Part shown: positions 6,684-12,998 of the stretch, piece after piece
Layout of the letters: each line of letters opens with the position of its first letter
Position numbering within the stretch: position 1 is the first letter of the stretch
Notes under the pieces: model-generated
The model's database searches: none
Seen by the model: only the letters and a program-made list of their open reading frames with translations
Told to the model about the DNA's origin: nothing
NCBI GenBank assembly: GCA_012514125.1
Contig: JAAZAW010000108.1
Coordinates: forward strand, 1-12,998
Origin: Phycisphaerae bacterium
GTDB lineage: Bacteria; Planctomycetota; Phycisphaerae; JAAYCJ01
DNA length: 12,998 bases
Direction of reading: 5' to 3'
Made by a program: the position numbers and the translations under genes

Positions 6684-7844
6684 TTAACTTTTGGAATTTG
6701 TCTGAGCACTGAAATACTGCTTGATCTTGTCCCAGAAACCACACGTGCTCGGCATCACATCCTTGTTGTTTTTTTCGGTTTCAGCGAACTGCTCAAGAAG
6801 CTTTCGTTGCTGATCGGAAAGTTTCTTCGGAATTTCCACCTGCGTCCGAACAATCAAATCGCCATGTTTCTTCGACCGTAAATCCGGAAGTCCCATATTC
6901 TTAAGTCGAATAAAATCGCCGGGCTGCGTGCCGTTCGGAATGTCCAGCGAAACTTTCTTCTTGCCCAGCGTCGGAACTTCAATCGTGCATCCCATCGCCG
7001 CCTGGGTGAAACTGATCGGCAGATCCATCACCAGATCGTTGCCGTGACGTATCAAAAAGGGATGAGGCTTGACACGCACCAGACAATGCAAGTCGCCTCG
7101 ATGACCCTTGGCGCCCGGCTCCCCTTCGCCTCGCACCCGCAACACCTGTCCATCCTGCATCCCTGCCGGAATGTTTACCGTCAGGTGACGTTTTTTCGAC
7201 ACCCTGCCTCTGCTTTTGCATTCCTTGCAGGGCGTCGAAATAATCTTGCCCGTCCCGCGGCATTTCGGACACGCCGTCACGACCCGACTGACAAAAAATC
7301 CAAATCCGCTCGTCTGCTCCACCTGACCGTAACCGCCGCACGTCGCGCATCGATCCGTCTTCGTGCCAGGCTCCACGCCCGAACCGTTACACCGATCGCA
7401 GATTTCTTCGCGACTGAAAATAAGTTCCTTCTCAACGCCCGTCGCGACTTCTTCCAGGGTCACTTCGATTTCTGTCTGAAGGTCTTGCCCGTAATCTTCC
7501 TGATAACGTCCGTTGGACCTGCCGCCGAACATATCGCCCAGACCGAACATATCGAAAATTTCACGCAGATCCATATGATGAAAATCATGAACTCCCTCGC
7601 CATGATTCCGCATCCCTTCGTGGCCGTACTGGTCGTACATCTGGCGCTTCCGCTCGTCGGAAAGAACCTCATACGCCTCAGCCGCTTCCTTGAACTTTTC
7701 TTCAGAAGCTTTTTTATTTTCCTTGTTGCGGTCAGGATGGTGTTTCAACGCCGCTTCTCGCCAGGCTTTTTTGATCTGCTCCGGCGAAGCTTCCCTTGAA
7801 ATACCCAACACCTCATAATAATCTCGTTTGCTCGACACAGGCAT
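6684..7844 (-). CDS. dnaJ: Chaperone DnaJ (Hsp40)
   Basis: The product is 386 residues, normal for a type I DnaJ. The J domain (about 8-73) carries HPD at 36-38, which stimulates DnaK ATP hydrolysis. The zinc region has four motifs: CDRCNGSG (149-156), CATCGGYG (166-173), CPKCRGTG (192-199) and CKECKSRG (206-213). In the last, Ser replaces the usual first Gly, but all eight Cys are kept. Two C-terminal substrate-binding domains and a dimerisation tail follow. The Gly/Phe-rich linker normally found after the J domain is short and replaced by a His/Asp/Met-rich stretch (about 80-110). No clear Shine-Dalgarno precedes ATG 7844. DnaK itself is not in the window. Confidence 0.96.
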   Translation of the reverse strand: MPVSSKRDYYEVLGISREASPEQIKKAWREAALKHHPDRNKENKKASEEKFKEAAEAYEVLSDERKRQMYDQYGHEGMRNHGEGVHDFHHMDLREIFDMFGLGDMFGGRSNGRYQEDYGQDLQTEIEVTLEEVATGVEKELIFSREEICDRCNGSGVEPGTKTDRCATCGGYGQVEQTSGFGFFVSRVVTACPKCRGTGKIISTPCKECKSRGRVSKKRHLTVNIPAGMQDGQVLRVRGEGEPGAKGHRGDLHCLVRVKPHPFLIRHGNDLVMDLPISFTQAAMGCTIEVPTLGKKKVSLDIPNGTQPGDFIRLKNMGLPDLRSKKHGDLIVRTQVEIPKKLSDQQRKLLEQFAETEKNNKDVMPSTCGFWDKIKQYFSAQTNSKS

Positions 7845-7859
7845 AATTTCACAACTAAA

Positions 7860-7886
7860 ATAATATTAAATGATCGATAAAACCAA
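7860..7886 (-). promoter_or_regulatory. Weak candidate promoter of dnaJ
   Basis: On the minus strand TTGGTT (7881-7886) and TATTAT (7860-7865) are 15 bp apart, shorter than the ideal 17. If used, transcription would start only about 9 bases before the dnaJ ATG, giving a nearly leaderless message. That would fit the absence of a Shine-Dalgarno. The AT-rich context makes a chance match possible. Confidence 0.25.
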
Positions 7887-7894
7887 ATTTTCTC

Positions 7895-7970
7895 GTAGGG
7901 TGGGTTTTCCGAAACCCACCATTTCGTTCAAATATGAACCAAACGGTGGACTTAAAAAAATCCACCCCGC
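7895..7970. repeat. REP-like pair of inverted hairpins
   Basis: Hairpin one is perfect: GGTGGGTTT (7899-7907), loop TCCG, AAACCCACC (7912-7920). Hairpin two is imperfect: GGTGGA (7945-7950) with TCCACC (7961-7966). Read in reverse complement, the flanks and arms of the first (CGTAGGGTGGG...CCCACCATTT) resemble the second, so the pair forms an inverted unit around a small central stem, GTTCA-AATA-TGAAC (7927-7940). The GTAGGGTGGG...CCCACC type resembles short palindromic repeats I recall as dispersed in many bacterial genomes. Whether other copies exist in this genome cannot be seen here. Confidence 0.6.
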
Positions 7971-8014
7971 AGCTTCAATCCAAAACCCAAAGCTCAAAGC
8001 CCATTAAAACTACA

Positions 8015-8056
8015 GGGGCGGTGATAAAATCGTTACAGATCGTATCAAACCGCCCC
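8015..8056 (-). terminator. Probable terminator hairpin after groEL
   Basis: GGGGCGGT (8015-8022) and ACCGCCCC (8049-8056) form an 8-bp GC-rich stem. Inside it GATA (8023-8026) pairs with TATC (8043-8046) across a two-base bulge, leaving a loop of 16. It starts 19 bases past the groEL stop on the minus strand and is followed by the moderately T-rich TGTAGTTTTAA. The long loop and weak T-run make it a less than ideal intrinsic terminator; an mRNA-stabilising stem is the alternative. Confidence 0.5.
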
Positions 8057-8075
8057 ATATGTTGTTATTATAGTC

Positions 8076-9689
8076 TTAGCTGACGCTTCCGACAACCGGC
8101 TTTTTGTTTTCTTTGAGTTCGGTAATCGTCACGTTGGTCGTCAGGAGCAATCCGGCGATGGATGCCGCGTTCTGCAACGCAGTCCGCGAAACCTTGGCCG
8201 GATCGATGATGCCCGCCTTGACCATATCGACAAATTCACCGGCCGCTGCGTTATAGCCCCAGCGTTCCTTCTGTTCCTTGATCTCTTCAACGATCACGGA
8301 ACTGTCGATACCGGAATTTTCCGCGATCTGGCGTGCGGGTGCTTCAAGGGCCTTGGCCACGATCTCACAACCAATCTTCTCGTCGTCGATGAGAGTGTCC
8401 TTAAGCTTCGAAACCGCCTGTGCCGCACGAACAAACACCACACCGCCGCCGGGAACAATCCCTTCTTCAACCGCCGCGCGGGTCGCGTGAACCGCGTCGT
8501 CCACCAGGTCCTTGCGTTCCTTCATCTCGGTTTCCGTCGCCGCGCCCACTTCGATTACCGCCACGCCGCCGGTCAGTTTCGCCAGGCGTTCCTGGAGCTT
8601 CTCGCGGTCGTAATCGCTGGTCGTCTTGTCGATCTGGAAACGAATCTGCTCGGCACGGGCGCTAATGTCGGCTTTCTTGCCGGCCCCTTCGACAATCGTC
8701 GTGTTATCCTTGTCGATCGTCACCCGACGGGCACGTCCCAGTTGCGAAAGCTCAACACTTTCAAGCTTGACGCCCAGGTCTTCGCTGATCATCTCACCGC
8801 CGGTAAGAACCGCGATATCGCCGAGCATGGCTTTACGACGATCACCGAATCCCGGTGCCTTAATCGCACAAACATTCAAAATCCCTCTAAGCTTGTTCAC
8901 CACCAGCGTCGCCAAAGCTTCGCCTTCGATGTCTTCCGCGATAATCAGCAGAGGTTTGGAAACTTGAACCACTTTCTCGAGAACCGGAACCATGTCCCGA
9001 ATGTTCGAAATCTTCTTTTCATAGATCAGGATATACGGGTCTTCCAATTCCGCCGTCAGAGTGTTCGGGTTGGTCATGAAGTAAGGCGAAATATACCCGC
9101 GATCGAACTGCATACCTTCGACCACCTTCAGTTCGGTGTTAATCGATTTGCCTTCTTCGACACTCACCACACCCTCGGTGCCCACGCGATTCAACGCGTC
9201 GGCAATCAGGTTTCCGATCGTCGCGTCGTTATTCGCCGAAATCGTCGCAACCTGCGCGATGGCGTTGTCCTTGCCTTTGACCTTGATCGCCTGACTCTTG
9301 ATCGACTCGACCGCCGCAGCCACCGCTTTGTCGATGCCACGCTTGATGCTCATCGGGTCCGATCCCGCCACCACCATCCTCAGACCTTCGCCGTAGATCG
9401 CCTCGGCGAGCACCGTTGCCGTCGTCGTACCATCGCCCGCGATGTCCGAAGTCTTCGATGCCGCTTCGTTCACCATCTTCGCACCCATGTTCTCAAACGG
9501 ATCCGGAAGCTCGATTTCCTTGCTCACCGATACCCCGTCTTTGGTAATGCGCGGAGAACCGAAGCTCTTTTGCAGAATTACGTTTCGCCCCGTGGGGCCC
9601 ATTGTCACCTTAACGGCTGACGCCAGTTTGCTGATGCCGCGAGCAATTGCGGTATGCGCTTCCTGGTCAAACTTTATTTGCTTGGCCAT
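8076..9689 (-). CDS. groEL: Chaperonin GroEL, copy downstream of groES
   Basis: The product is 537 residues, slightly shorter than the usual 545-548. It forms the two-ring chamber that folds proteins in the cytoplasm with ATP and GroES. Conserved parts include the ATP-site segments ITKDGVSVSKEI (Asp51) and AGDGTTTATVLA (84-95, Asp86), the apical segment SPYFMTNPNTL, and DDAVHATRAAVEEGIVPGGG, which carries the Asp needed for hydrolysis. The usual Gly-Gly-Met tail is missing; the protein ends TELKENKKPVVGSVS. A Shine-Dalgarno (AAAGGAG, 9696-9702) overlaps the groES stop and lies 6 bases before ATG 9689, so groES and this copy are almost certainly one operon with coupled translation. By position it is the natural partner of GroES. 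Confidence 0.96.
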   Translation of the reverse strand: MAKQIKFDQEAHTAIARGISKLASAVKVTMGPTGRNVILQKSFGSPRITKDGVSVSKEIELPDPFENMGAKMVNEAASKTSDIAGDGTTTATVLAEAIYGEGLRMVVAGSDPMSIKRGIDKAVAAAVESIKSQAIKVKGKDNAIAQVATISANNDATIGNLIADALNRVGTEGVVSVEEGKSINTELKVVEGMQFDRGYISPYFMTNPNTLTAELEDPYILIYEKKISNIRDMVPVLEKVVQVSKPLLIIAEDIEGEALATLVVNKLRGILNVCAIKAPGFGDRRKAMLGDIAVLTGGEMISEDLGVKLESVELSQLGRARRVTIDKDNTTIVEGAGKKADISARAEQIRFQIDKTTSDYDREKLQERLAKLTGGVAVIEVGAATETEMKERKDLVDDAVHATRAAVEEGIVPGGGVVFVRAAQAVSKLKDTLIDDEKIGCEIVAKALEAPARQIAENSGIDSSVIVEEIKEQKERWGYNAAAGEFVDMVKAGIIDPAKVSRTALQNAASIAGLLLTTNVTITELKENKKPVVGSVS

Positions 9690-9700
9690 GGTTAACTCCT

Positions 9701-9994
9701 TTACTCAATAATGCCTAAAACGTCATTTTCGCGGATGATCACATACTTCTCACCGTCAACTTCGACTTCCGTGCCCGCGTATTTACCATAAAAAACCTCG
9801 TCCCCTTTTTTGACTTCCATCTTGCCCCGCTTGCCGTCGTTGAGCATCTTGCCCGGACCCGCGGCAATCACCTTGCCACGCTGAGGTTTCTCTTTCGCCG
9901 TATCCGGCAACACAATGCCGCCCGCAGTCTTTTCTTCCGCCGCGTTCTGCTTCACCAGAATCCGATCATCCAAAGGTCGAATTTTCACTGACAT
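9701..9994 (-). CDS. groES: Co-chaperonin GroES
   Basis: The product is 97 residues, the standard length. GroES forms the seven-fold lid on GroEL. MSVKIRPLDDRILVKQ at the N-terminus, the mobile loop EEKTAGGIVLPDTAKEKPQ (20-38) with its hydrophobic IVL that docks onto GroEL, GKVIAAGPGK and the C-terminal YVIIRENDVLGIIE are all typical. ATG 9994 is chosen over the in-frame ATGs at 10012 and 10009 because GGAGG lies 8 bases upstream of it and the family begins at MSVKIRPL. It lies between two groEL genes, 92 bases after one and 11 before the other. Confidence 0.97.
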   Translation of the reverse strand: MSVKIRPLDDRILVKQNAAEEKTAGGIVLPDTAKEKPQRGKVIAAGPGKMLNDGKRGKMEVKKGDEVFYGKYAGTEVEVDGEKYVIIRENDVLGIIE

Positions 9995-10002
9995 GTAAAT
10001 AT

Positions 10003-10007
10003 CCTCC
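10003..10007 (-). promoter_or_regulatory. Shine-Dalgarno that fixes the groES start
   Basis: GGAGG on the minus strand sits 8 bases before ATG 9994. It lies inside the longer reading frame beginning at 10012, so the upstream ATGs cannot be the main start. Confidence 0.8.
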
Positions 10008-10040
10008 ATCATTCTTGAATGTTTATCTTAAAACTTCTTC

Positions 10041-10083
10041 GTTCAGCGTTGAATATTGAACGTTGAATGTCTCGACGTTCAGT
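10041..10083. repeat. Heptamer repeats with alternative hairpins between groEL and groES
   Basis: Four 7-bp units follow each other on the plus strand: GTTCAGC, GTTGAAT, ATTGAAC, GTTGAAT (10041-10068). After an 8-base gap comes GTTCAGT (10077-10083). The segment TGAACG (10057-10062) can pair either with CGTTCA at 10040-10045 or with CGTTCA at 10076-10081, so two mutually exclusive stems are possible in the groEL-groES message. They lie 4 bases beyond the groEL stop and before the groES ribosome site. A processing, attenuation or thermosensing role is conceivable but is only inferred. Confidence 0.5.
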
Positions 10084-10086
10084 TTC

Positions 10087-11715
10087 CTAATATTCCATAT
10101 CTTCCGGCATCTCGCCTTCACCCTCGCCGTCTTCTTTCTTCGGCTTTTCGGTAATCAAACAATCCGTCGTCAGCAGCAATCCCGCCACCGACACCGCGTT
10201 CAGAAGAGCCGTCCGGGTAACCTTCACCGGATCGATCACTCCGCTGTCGATAAGGTTCTCATACTTGCCGGTCAATGCGTTGAAACCAAAGCCTAACGCC
10301 TTTTCCTTGCAAATGTTTCGCAGAACCACACCACCGTCGAAACCTGCGTTCGAAGCAATGGTCCTTAACGGAACCGTCACAGCCTTACGCACGATATCCG
10401 ACCCCATCGCCGCGTCACCGTCAAGCTTGACATTATCCAGAGCCTTCGCCGCCCGAACCAACGCCACACCGCCGCCCGGCAAGATGCCTTCTTCAATCGC
10501 TGCACGCGTCGCATGCAACGCATCTTCGATCCGAGCCTTGATTTCCTTCATCTCCGCTTCGGTCGCCGCGCCAACGTTCACCTGGGCTATCCCGCCCGCA
10601 AGCTTGGCCATCCGCTCCTGAAGCTTCTCGCGATCATAATCACTGGTCGTCGCTTCGATCTCACGCTTGATCTGCTCAATACGCCCGCGAATCGCCTGAC
10701 TCGAACCGGCGCCTTCGACAATCGTCGTATTATCATTATCAATAACAACCTTCTTCGCCGTTCCCAGTTCCTTAACGGTCACCGCGTCAAGTTCGACACC
10801 CAGGTCCTTGAAGATCGGCTTGGCATCCGTCAAAATTGCAATGTCTTCAAGCATCGCTTTACGACGATCACCATATCCCGGAGCCTTGACCGCACAACAA
10901 TTCACGATACCCCGAAGTTTGTTCACCACCAGCGTCGCCAAAGCGTCGCCTTCGATGTCTTCCGCAATAATCAATAAAGGCCGTTTCGCCTGAACCACCT
11001 TCTCCAGAATCGGAACCAGCTTCTGAATATTGGAAATCTTGTCTTCGTAAATCAGAATAAACGGCTTTTCCAGCACCACTTCCATCGTCTCCTGGTCCGT
11101 CACAAAGTGGGGGGAAAGATACCCGCGGTCAAACTGCATCCCCTCGACCACGTCCACCGTCGTTTCCAGACCCTTGCCTTCTTCCACCGTAATAACACCC
11201 TCACGGCCAACCTTCTTCATCGCCTCCGCCAGGTGCTTGCCGATTACCGGATCATTATTAGCGGCTATCGCGGCAATCTGTTCAATTTCCGCGTCGCTCT
11301 TGATCGGCTTGGCGATTCGTTTAAGCTCTTCGATCATCGCCGATGCCGCCTGACGCATCCCGCGATTCAAACTCATCGCGTCCGCGCCCGCCGTCACCAT
11401 CTTAAACCCTTCGCGGAACAAGGCTTCTGCCAAAACCGTCGCCGTCGTCGTACCGTCGCCCGCCACGTTACTTGTCTTCGAAGCCGCTTCCTTCACTAAC
11501 TTGGCACCGAGATTTTCGGTCTTGTCCGTCAAGTCGATCTCTTCCGCCACCGTCACACCGTCTTTCGTTACCTTCGGCGCTCCCCAGCCGCGATCGATCA
11601 CCGCGTTCTTACCACGCGGACCAAGCGTCGCTTTAACCGCCTTGGCCAGTTTCTCGACACCTGCCAGCAAAGCCTTACGGGCTTCCACATCAAAAGCTAG
11701 TTGCTTAGCCGCCAT
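10087..11715 (-). CDS. groEL: Chaperonin GroEL, second copy with acidic tail
   Basis: The product is 542 residues and full length, with VTKDGVTVAEEI (Asp52), AGDGTTTATVLAEAL (85-99, Asp87), SPHFVTDQETMEV and EDALHATRAAIEEGILPGGG intact, so ATP binding and hydrolysis should be normal. It differs from the other copy throughout. It ends EKPKKEDGEGEGEMPEDMEY (523-542) instead of a Gly-Gly-Met tail, which would line the chamber floor with negative charge. The start is certain: a perfect AAGGAGGT (11724-11731) lies 8 bases before ATG 11715. It is first in the groEL-groES-groEL run, 92 bases before the groES start, and has its own upstream region. Two GroEL types in one genome usually mean a division of labour, but which copy is the housekeeping one cannot be told from sequence. 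Confidence 0.96.
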   Translation of the reverse strand: MAAKQLAFDVEARKALLAGVEKLAKAVKATLGPRGKNAVIDRGWGAPKVTKDGVTVAEEIDLTDKTENLGAKLVKEAASKTSNVAGDGTTTATVLAEALFREGFKMVTAGADAMSLNRGMRQAASAMIEELKRIAKPIKSDAEIEQIAAIAANNDPVIGKHLAEAMKKVGREGVITVEEGKGLETTVDVVEGMQFDRGYLSPHFVTDQETMEVVLEKPFILIYEDKISNIQKLVPILEKVVQAKRPLLIIAEDIEGDALATLVVNKLRGIVNCCAVKAPGYGDRRKAMLEDIAILTDAKPIFKDLGVELDAVTVKELGTAKKVVIDNDNTTIVEGAGSSQAIRGRIEQIKREIEATTSDYDREKLQERMAKLAGGIAQVNVGAATEAEMKEIKARIEDALHATRAAIEEGILPGGGVALVRAAKALDNVKLDGDAAMGSDIVRKAVTVPLRTIASNAGFDGGVVLRNICKEKALGFGFNALTGKYENLIDSGVIDPVKVTRTALLNAVSVAGLLLTTDCLITEKPKKEDGEGEGEMPEDMEY

Positions 11716-11753
11716 ATTGTTGGACCTCCTTACATTAAAAGCTGACTAGCGAA

Positions 11754-11759
11754 ATTATA
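11754..11759 (-). promoter_or_regulatory. Candidate -10 box of the groEL promoter
   Basis: A perfect TATAAT on the minus strand, 38 bases before the groEL start codon, within A/T tracts. The corresponding -35 position (about 11777-11782) reads TTTTAT and is a poor match, so an activator or another sigma factor may be involved. A vaguely sigma-32-like pair, TTGAA-N12-TTCATTT, lies further up at about 11845-11868 but is not convincing. Confidence 0.4.
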
Positions 11760-11962
11760 TGTTAACTTTTATTAAAATAAAAATATCCTGCTGTCGCCGG
11801 TATTCCGGCAATAACAATGACCTGAAAAATGCAAATCTTATACCAAATGAAATAGAATTTTTTTTCAAAACGCATGCTGTTTGTAACGTGCTTCAAATAA
11901 ACATGTTATGGGGTATATAAAAAATAAAGGTTTTGAGGGATCCTAAAAAAGATCATTTCCGG

Positions 11963-12030
11963 CTGACATTCTGACACTTCAGTTTCGACCGTACTGACAA
12001 TTCGGAGAGCAAAAATCGTCAAATCTGTCA
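11963..12030. repeat. Short CTGACA/TGTCA repeats upstream of groEL
   Basis: CTGACA occurs at 11963, 11971 and 11994 on the plus strand, and its partial complement TGTCA at 12026-12030. The motif is short and the spacing (8, 23 and about 32) only partly regular. It could mark operator sites for groEL or the downstream two-component genes, but chance is a serious alternative. Confidence 0.25.
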
Positions 12031-12475
12031 ATCTTCATCTCTGAATACCGTCTCGCACAATCAAAAGCCCAAAATTTCGACTTTTTTCAATAGGGCGATA
12101 TCAAATAAATGTGTATAATGTAAAAATTACGAAAAAGAAAAATTTATCACAAAGGCGTCGCCATGTTTTCATAATAAACAGGATAAACATCGGAAATGAT
12201 TGATTATTTTAGTCAAATCAGCCCATTGAAATCGTTGCATTCACGAGGATAAATAAGTAAATTGTCCAAAACAAATAGCTTGGTACCGTCTTTCGTGAAT
12301 CAAAATCCAAAAATCGGAACCAACGAAAAAACCGGCCCCTGAACTTGCCGAAAGATCTTGTGCAGATAAAACGCACACGGCGACCAGTTCCTTCGGCTTT
12401 CATAAGGGACCGAATTTTTCGACCTTTAATTACAAAAGCGGTACTTTGGGATCGTTCGGGAGAAGAAAGAAAAAA

Positions 12476-12766
12476 ATGGAGCGAATTTCGCTGAAAGAAC
12501 AGATATACGCTCTCAGGCAGCGATTGGATCGCCTTCGCGCACTGCAAGCCCCTCAAGCCGGCGAAGCGGAAATTCAGCAGGTATTCTTCATCCTCATTCA
12601 AAATGCCATTCAGACCACAAAATCCGACGGACAGGGTATAGGCCTGGGCTTGTGTATCCTCAACCGAATCGTCACACGATACGGCGGAAAAATCAACGTT
12701 CAAAGCCAATTGGAAACTGGAACAACTTTTTGGGTGACCTTACCCATCCAAATGAAGAGGACATAA
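12476..12766 (+). CDS. Shrunken histidine-kinase-like ATPase domain
   Basis: From ATG 12476 the product is 96 residues; an in-frame TTG lies at 12446. A coiled-coil-like start (MERISLKEQIYALRQRLDRL) leads into the kinase N box AEIQQVFFILIQNAIQ (31-46, Asn43). This is followed almost at once by the G2 box DGQGIGLGLCI (51-61) and the C-terminal strand KINVQSQLETGTTFWVTLP. The roughly 45-55 residues normally between them, holding the G1 and F boxes, are missing, as are the phospho-acceptor His domain and any sensor. It therefore cannot be a normal kinase. It may be a decayed pseudogene or a small regulator derived from one. The frame is open and lies 4 bases before a response-regulator gene, which argues for co-transcription. 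Upstream DNA shows no remnant of the lost parts. Confidence 0.65.
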   Translation: MERISLKEQIYALRQRLDRLRALQAPQAGEAEIQQVFFILIQNAIQTTKSDGQGIGLGLCILNRIVTRYGGKINVQSQLETGTTFWVTLPIQMKRT

Positions 12767-12770
12767 ATCT

Positions 12771-12998
12771 ATGACAAATCCAACTCGGTCAAAAATCGTT
12801 TTCTTGGTCGATGATGAACCGGCTGTCGCAAAAGCCGTCAGCCTCACACTGCAGGAACTGCCTTGCCGCGTCACCTGCTTTACCAACGCCTCAGACTGCC
12901 TTAACGCCCTCACAACACAGGATTGCGACCTGCTCATCACCGACGTCAACATGCCCGGAATCAACGGTATCGAACTGCTCAAACAAGCCAAAATCCTG
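12771..12998 (+). CDS. Response regulator receiver domain, N-terminal part
   Basis: The gene starts at ATG 12771 and runs off the right edge with 76 open codons. The receiver fold is clear: KIVFLVDDEPAVAKAV holds the acidic pair Asp14-Asp15, and DLLITDVNMPGINGIELL holds the phosphate acceptor Asp58, with the typical MPG turn. FTNASDCLNAL between them resembles FixJ-like receivers. It is 4 bases downstream of the kinase-like gene, with AGAGG 10 bases before the start. The output domain (DNA-binding or otherwise) is outside the window, so the response cannot be stated. Because the neighbouring kinase lacks its phospho-acceptor and key ATPase motifs, the phosphate would have to come from another kinase. 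Confidence 0.88.
   Translation, partial: MTNPTRSKIVFLVDDEPAVAKAVSLTLQELPCRVTCFTNASDCLNALTTQDCDLLITDVNMPGINGIELLKQAKIL

Larger units (their letters stand above)
11716..12475. other. AT-rich region with no recognised gene
   Basis: About 760 bases. Only very short open frames occur on the plus strand. A 163-codon minus-strand frame (12218-12709) overlaps the kinase-like gene in antisense and lacks any recognisable protein feature. The region holds the groEL leader and promoter, a small stem GCCGG-TATT-CCGGC (about 11796-11809), TGACA repeats (11964-12030), a TATAAT box at 12114-12119 on the plus strand, and an 8-bp inverted repeat ATTCACGA (12239-12246) / TCGTGAAT (12293-12300). No CIRCE element (TTAGCACTC-N9-GAGTGCTAA) is present. 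A small RNA cannot be excluded. Confidence 0.5.

Noticed and set aside
6000..6881. 293-codon plus-strand frame, and a 251-codon one at 7044-7799
   Set aside because: Both are antisense to grpE and dnaJ, with compositions typical of shadow frames and no recognisable domain.
7845..8075. Possible CRISPR-like repeats around GGTGG/CCACC
   Set aside because: Only two inverted, imperfect copies exist and there are no regular spacers.
8487..9620. 377-codon open frame on the plus strand
   Set aside because: It lies wholly antisense to a certain groEL and its His/Arg-rich translation is the expected shadow of groEL codon use.
11900..11940. CCCCATAA with CTCAAAA on the minus strand as a sigma-32 promoter
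   Set aside because: The spacer of 17 is too long for that class, the -35 match is poor, and it is about 190 bases from groEL.
12194..12250. 18-codon open frame starting MIDYFSQISP
   Set aside because: It has no well-placed ribosome site and no way to distinguish it from a chance frame.
12218..12709. 163-codon minus-strand frame
   Set aside because: It overlaps the kinase-like gene in antisense and has no recognisable motif, signal or ribosome site.

Overview
The window looks like a bacterial chromosome segment, most likely from the Planctomycetota (possibly Phycisphaerae). This rests on the planctomycete-like integrase tail, the large transaldolase-like protein, the secreted TPR and lipoprotein genes around holA, and two diverged GroEL genes around one groES. 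No rRNA or other marker is present, so the assignment is an inference.

Left edge (1-594): the 3' part of a tyrosine-recombinase (integrase) gene enters from outside. It runs head-on into a complete tRNA-Tyr gene on the minus strand, and its reading frame crosses the whole tRNA in antisense before stopping in the tRNA upstream region. This is the architecture expected at the boundary of an island integrated at a tRNA 3' end; the island would lie to the left. A 9-bp direct repeat with a 20-bp period sits just beside the tRNA.

Plus-strand block (595-5740): a large transaldolase-family protein, then a tight three-gene run. This run is a secreted TPR protein, the DNA polymerase III delta subunit (holA, start overlapping the previous stop by one base) and a lipoprotein with a Pro/Thr-rich linker and a C-terminal beta-rich domain.

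Minus-strand block (11715-5753, read right to left): a proteostasis cluster of groEL (acidic tail), groES, groEL (no GGM tail), a probable terminator plus a REP-like inverted pair, then dnaJ, grpE and an FmdB-type zinc-ribbon gene. No dnaK, hrcA or CIRCE element is visible. GroES and the two GroELs form the folding chamber. DnaJ and GrpE are co-chaperones for a DnaK encoded elsewhere.

Right edge (11716-12998): an AT-rich gene-free stretch of about 750 bases, then a very short histidine-kinase-like gene lacking its central ATPase motifs, and the start of a response regulator that runs off the window. I see no CRISPR array, insertion sequence, or recognisable defence or biosynthetic system. The most unusual items are the integrase-tRNA junction, the repeat structures between chaperone genes, the two tail-divergent GroELs and the shrunken kinase.
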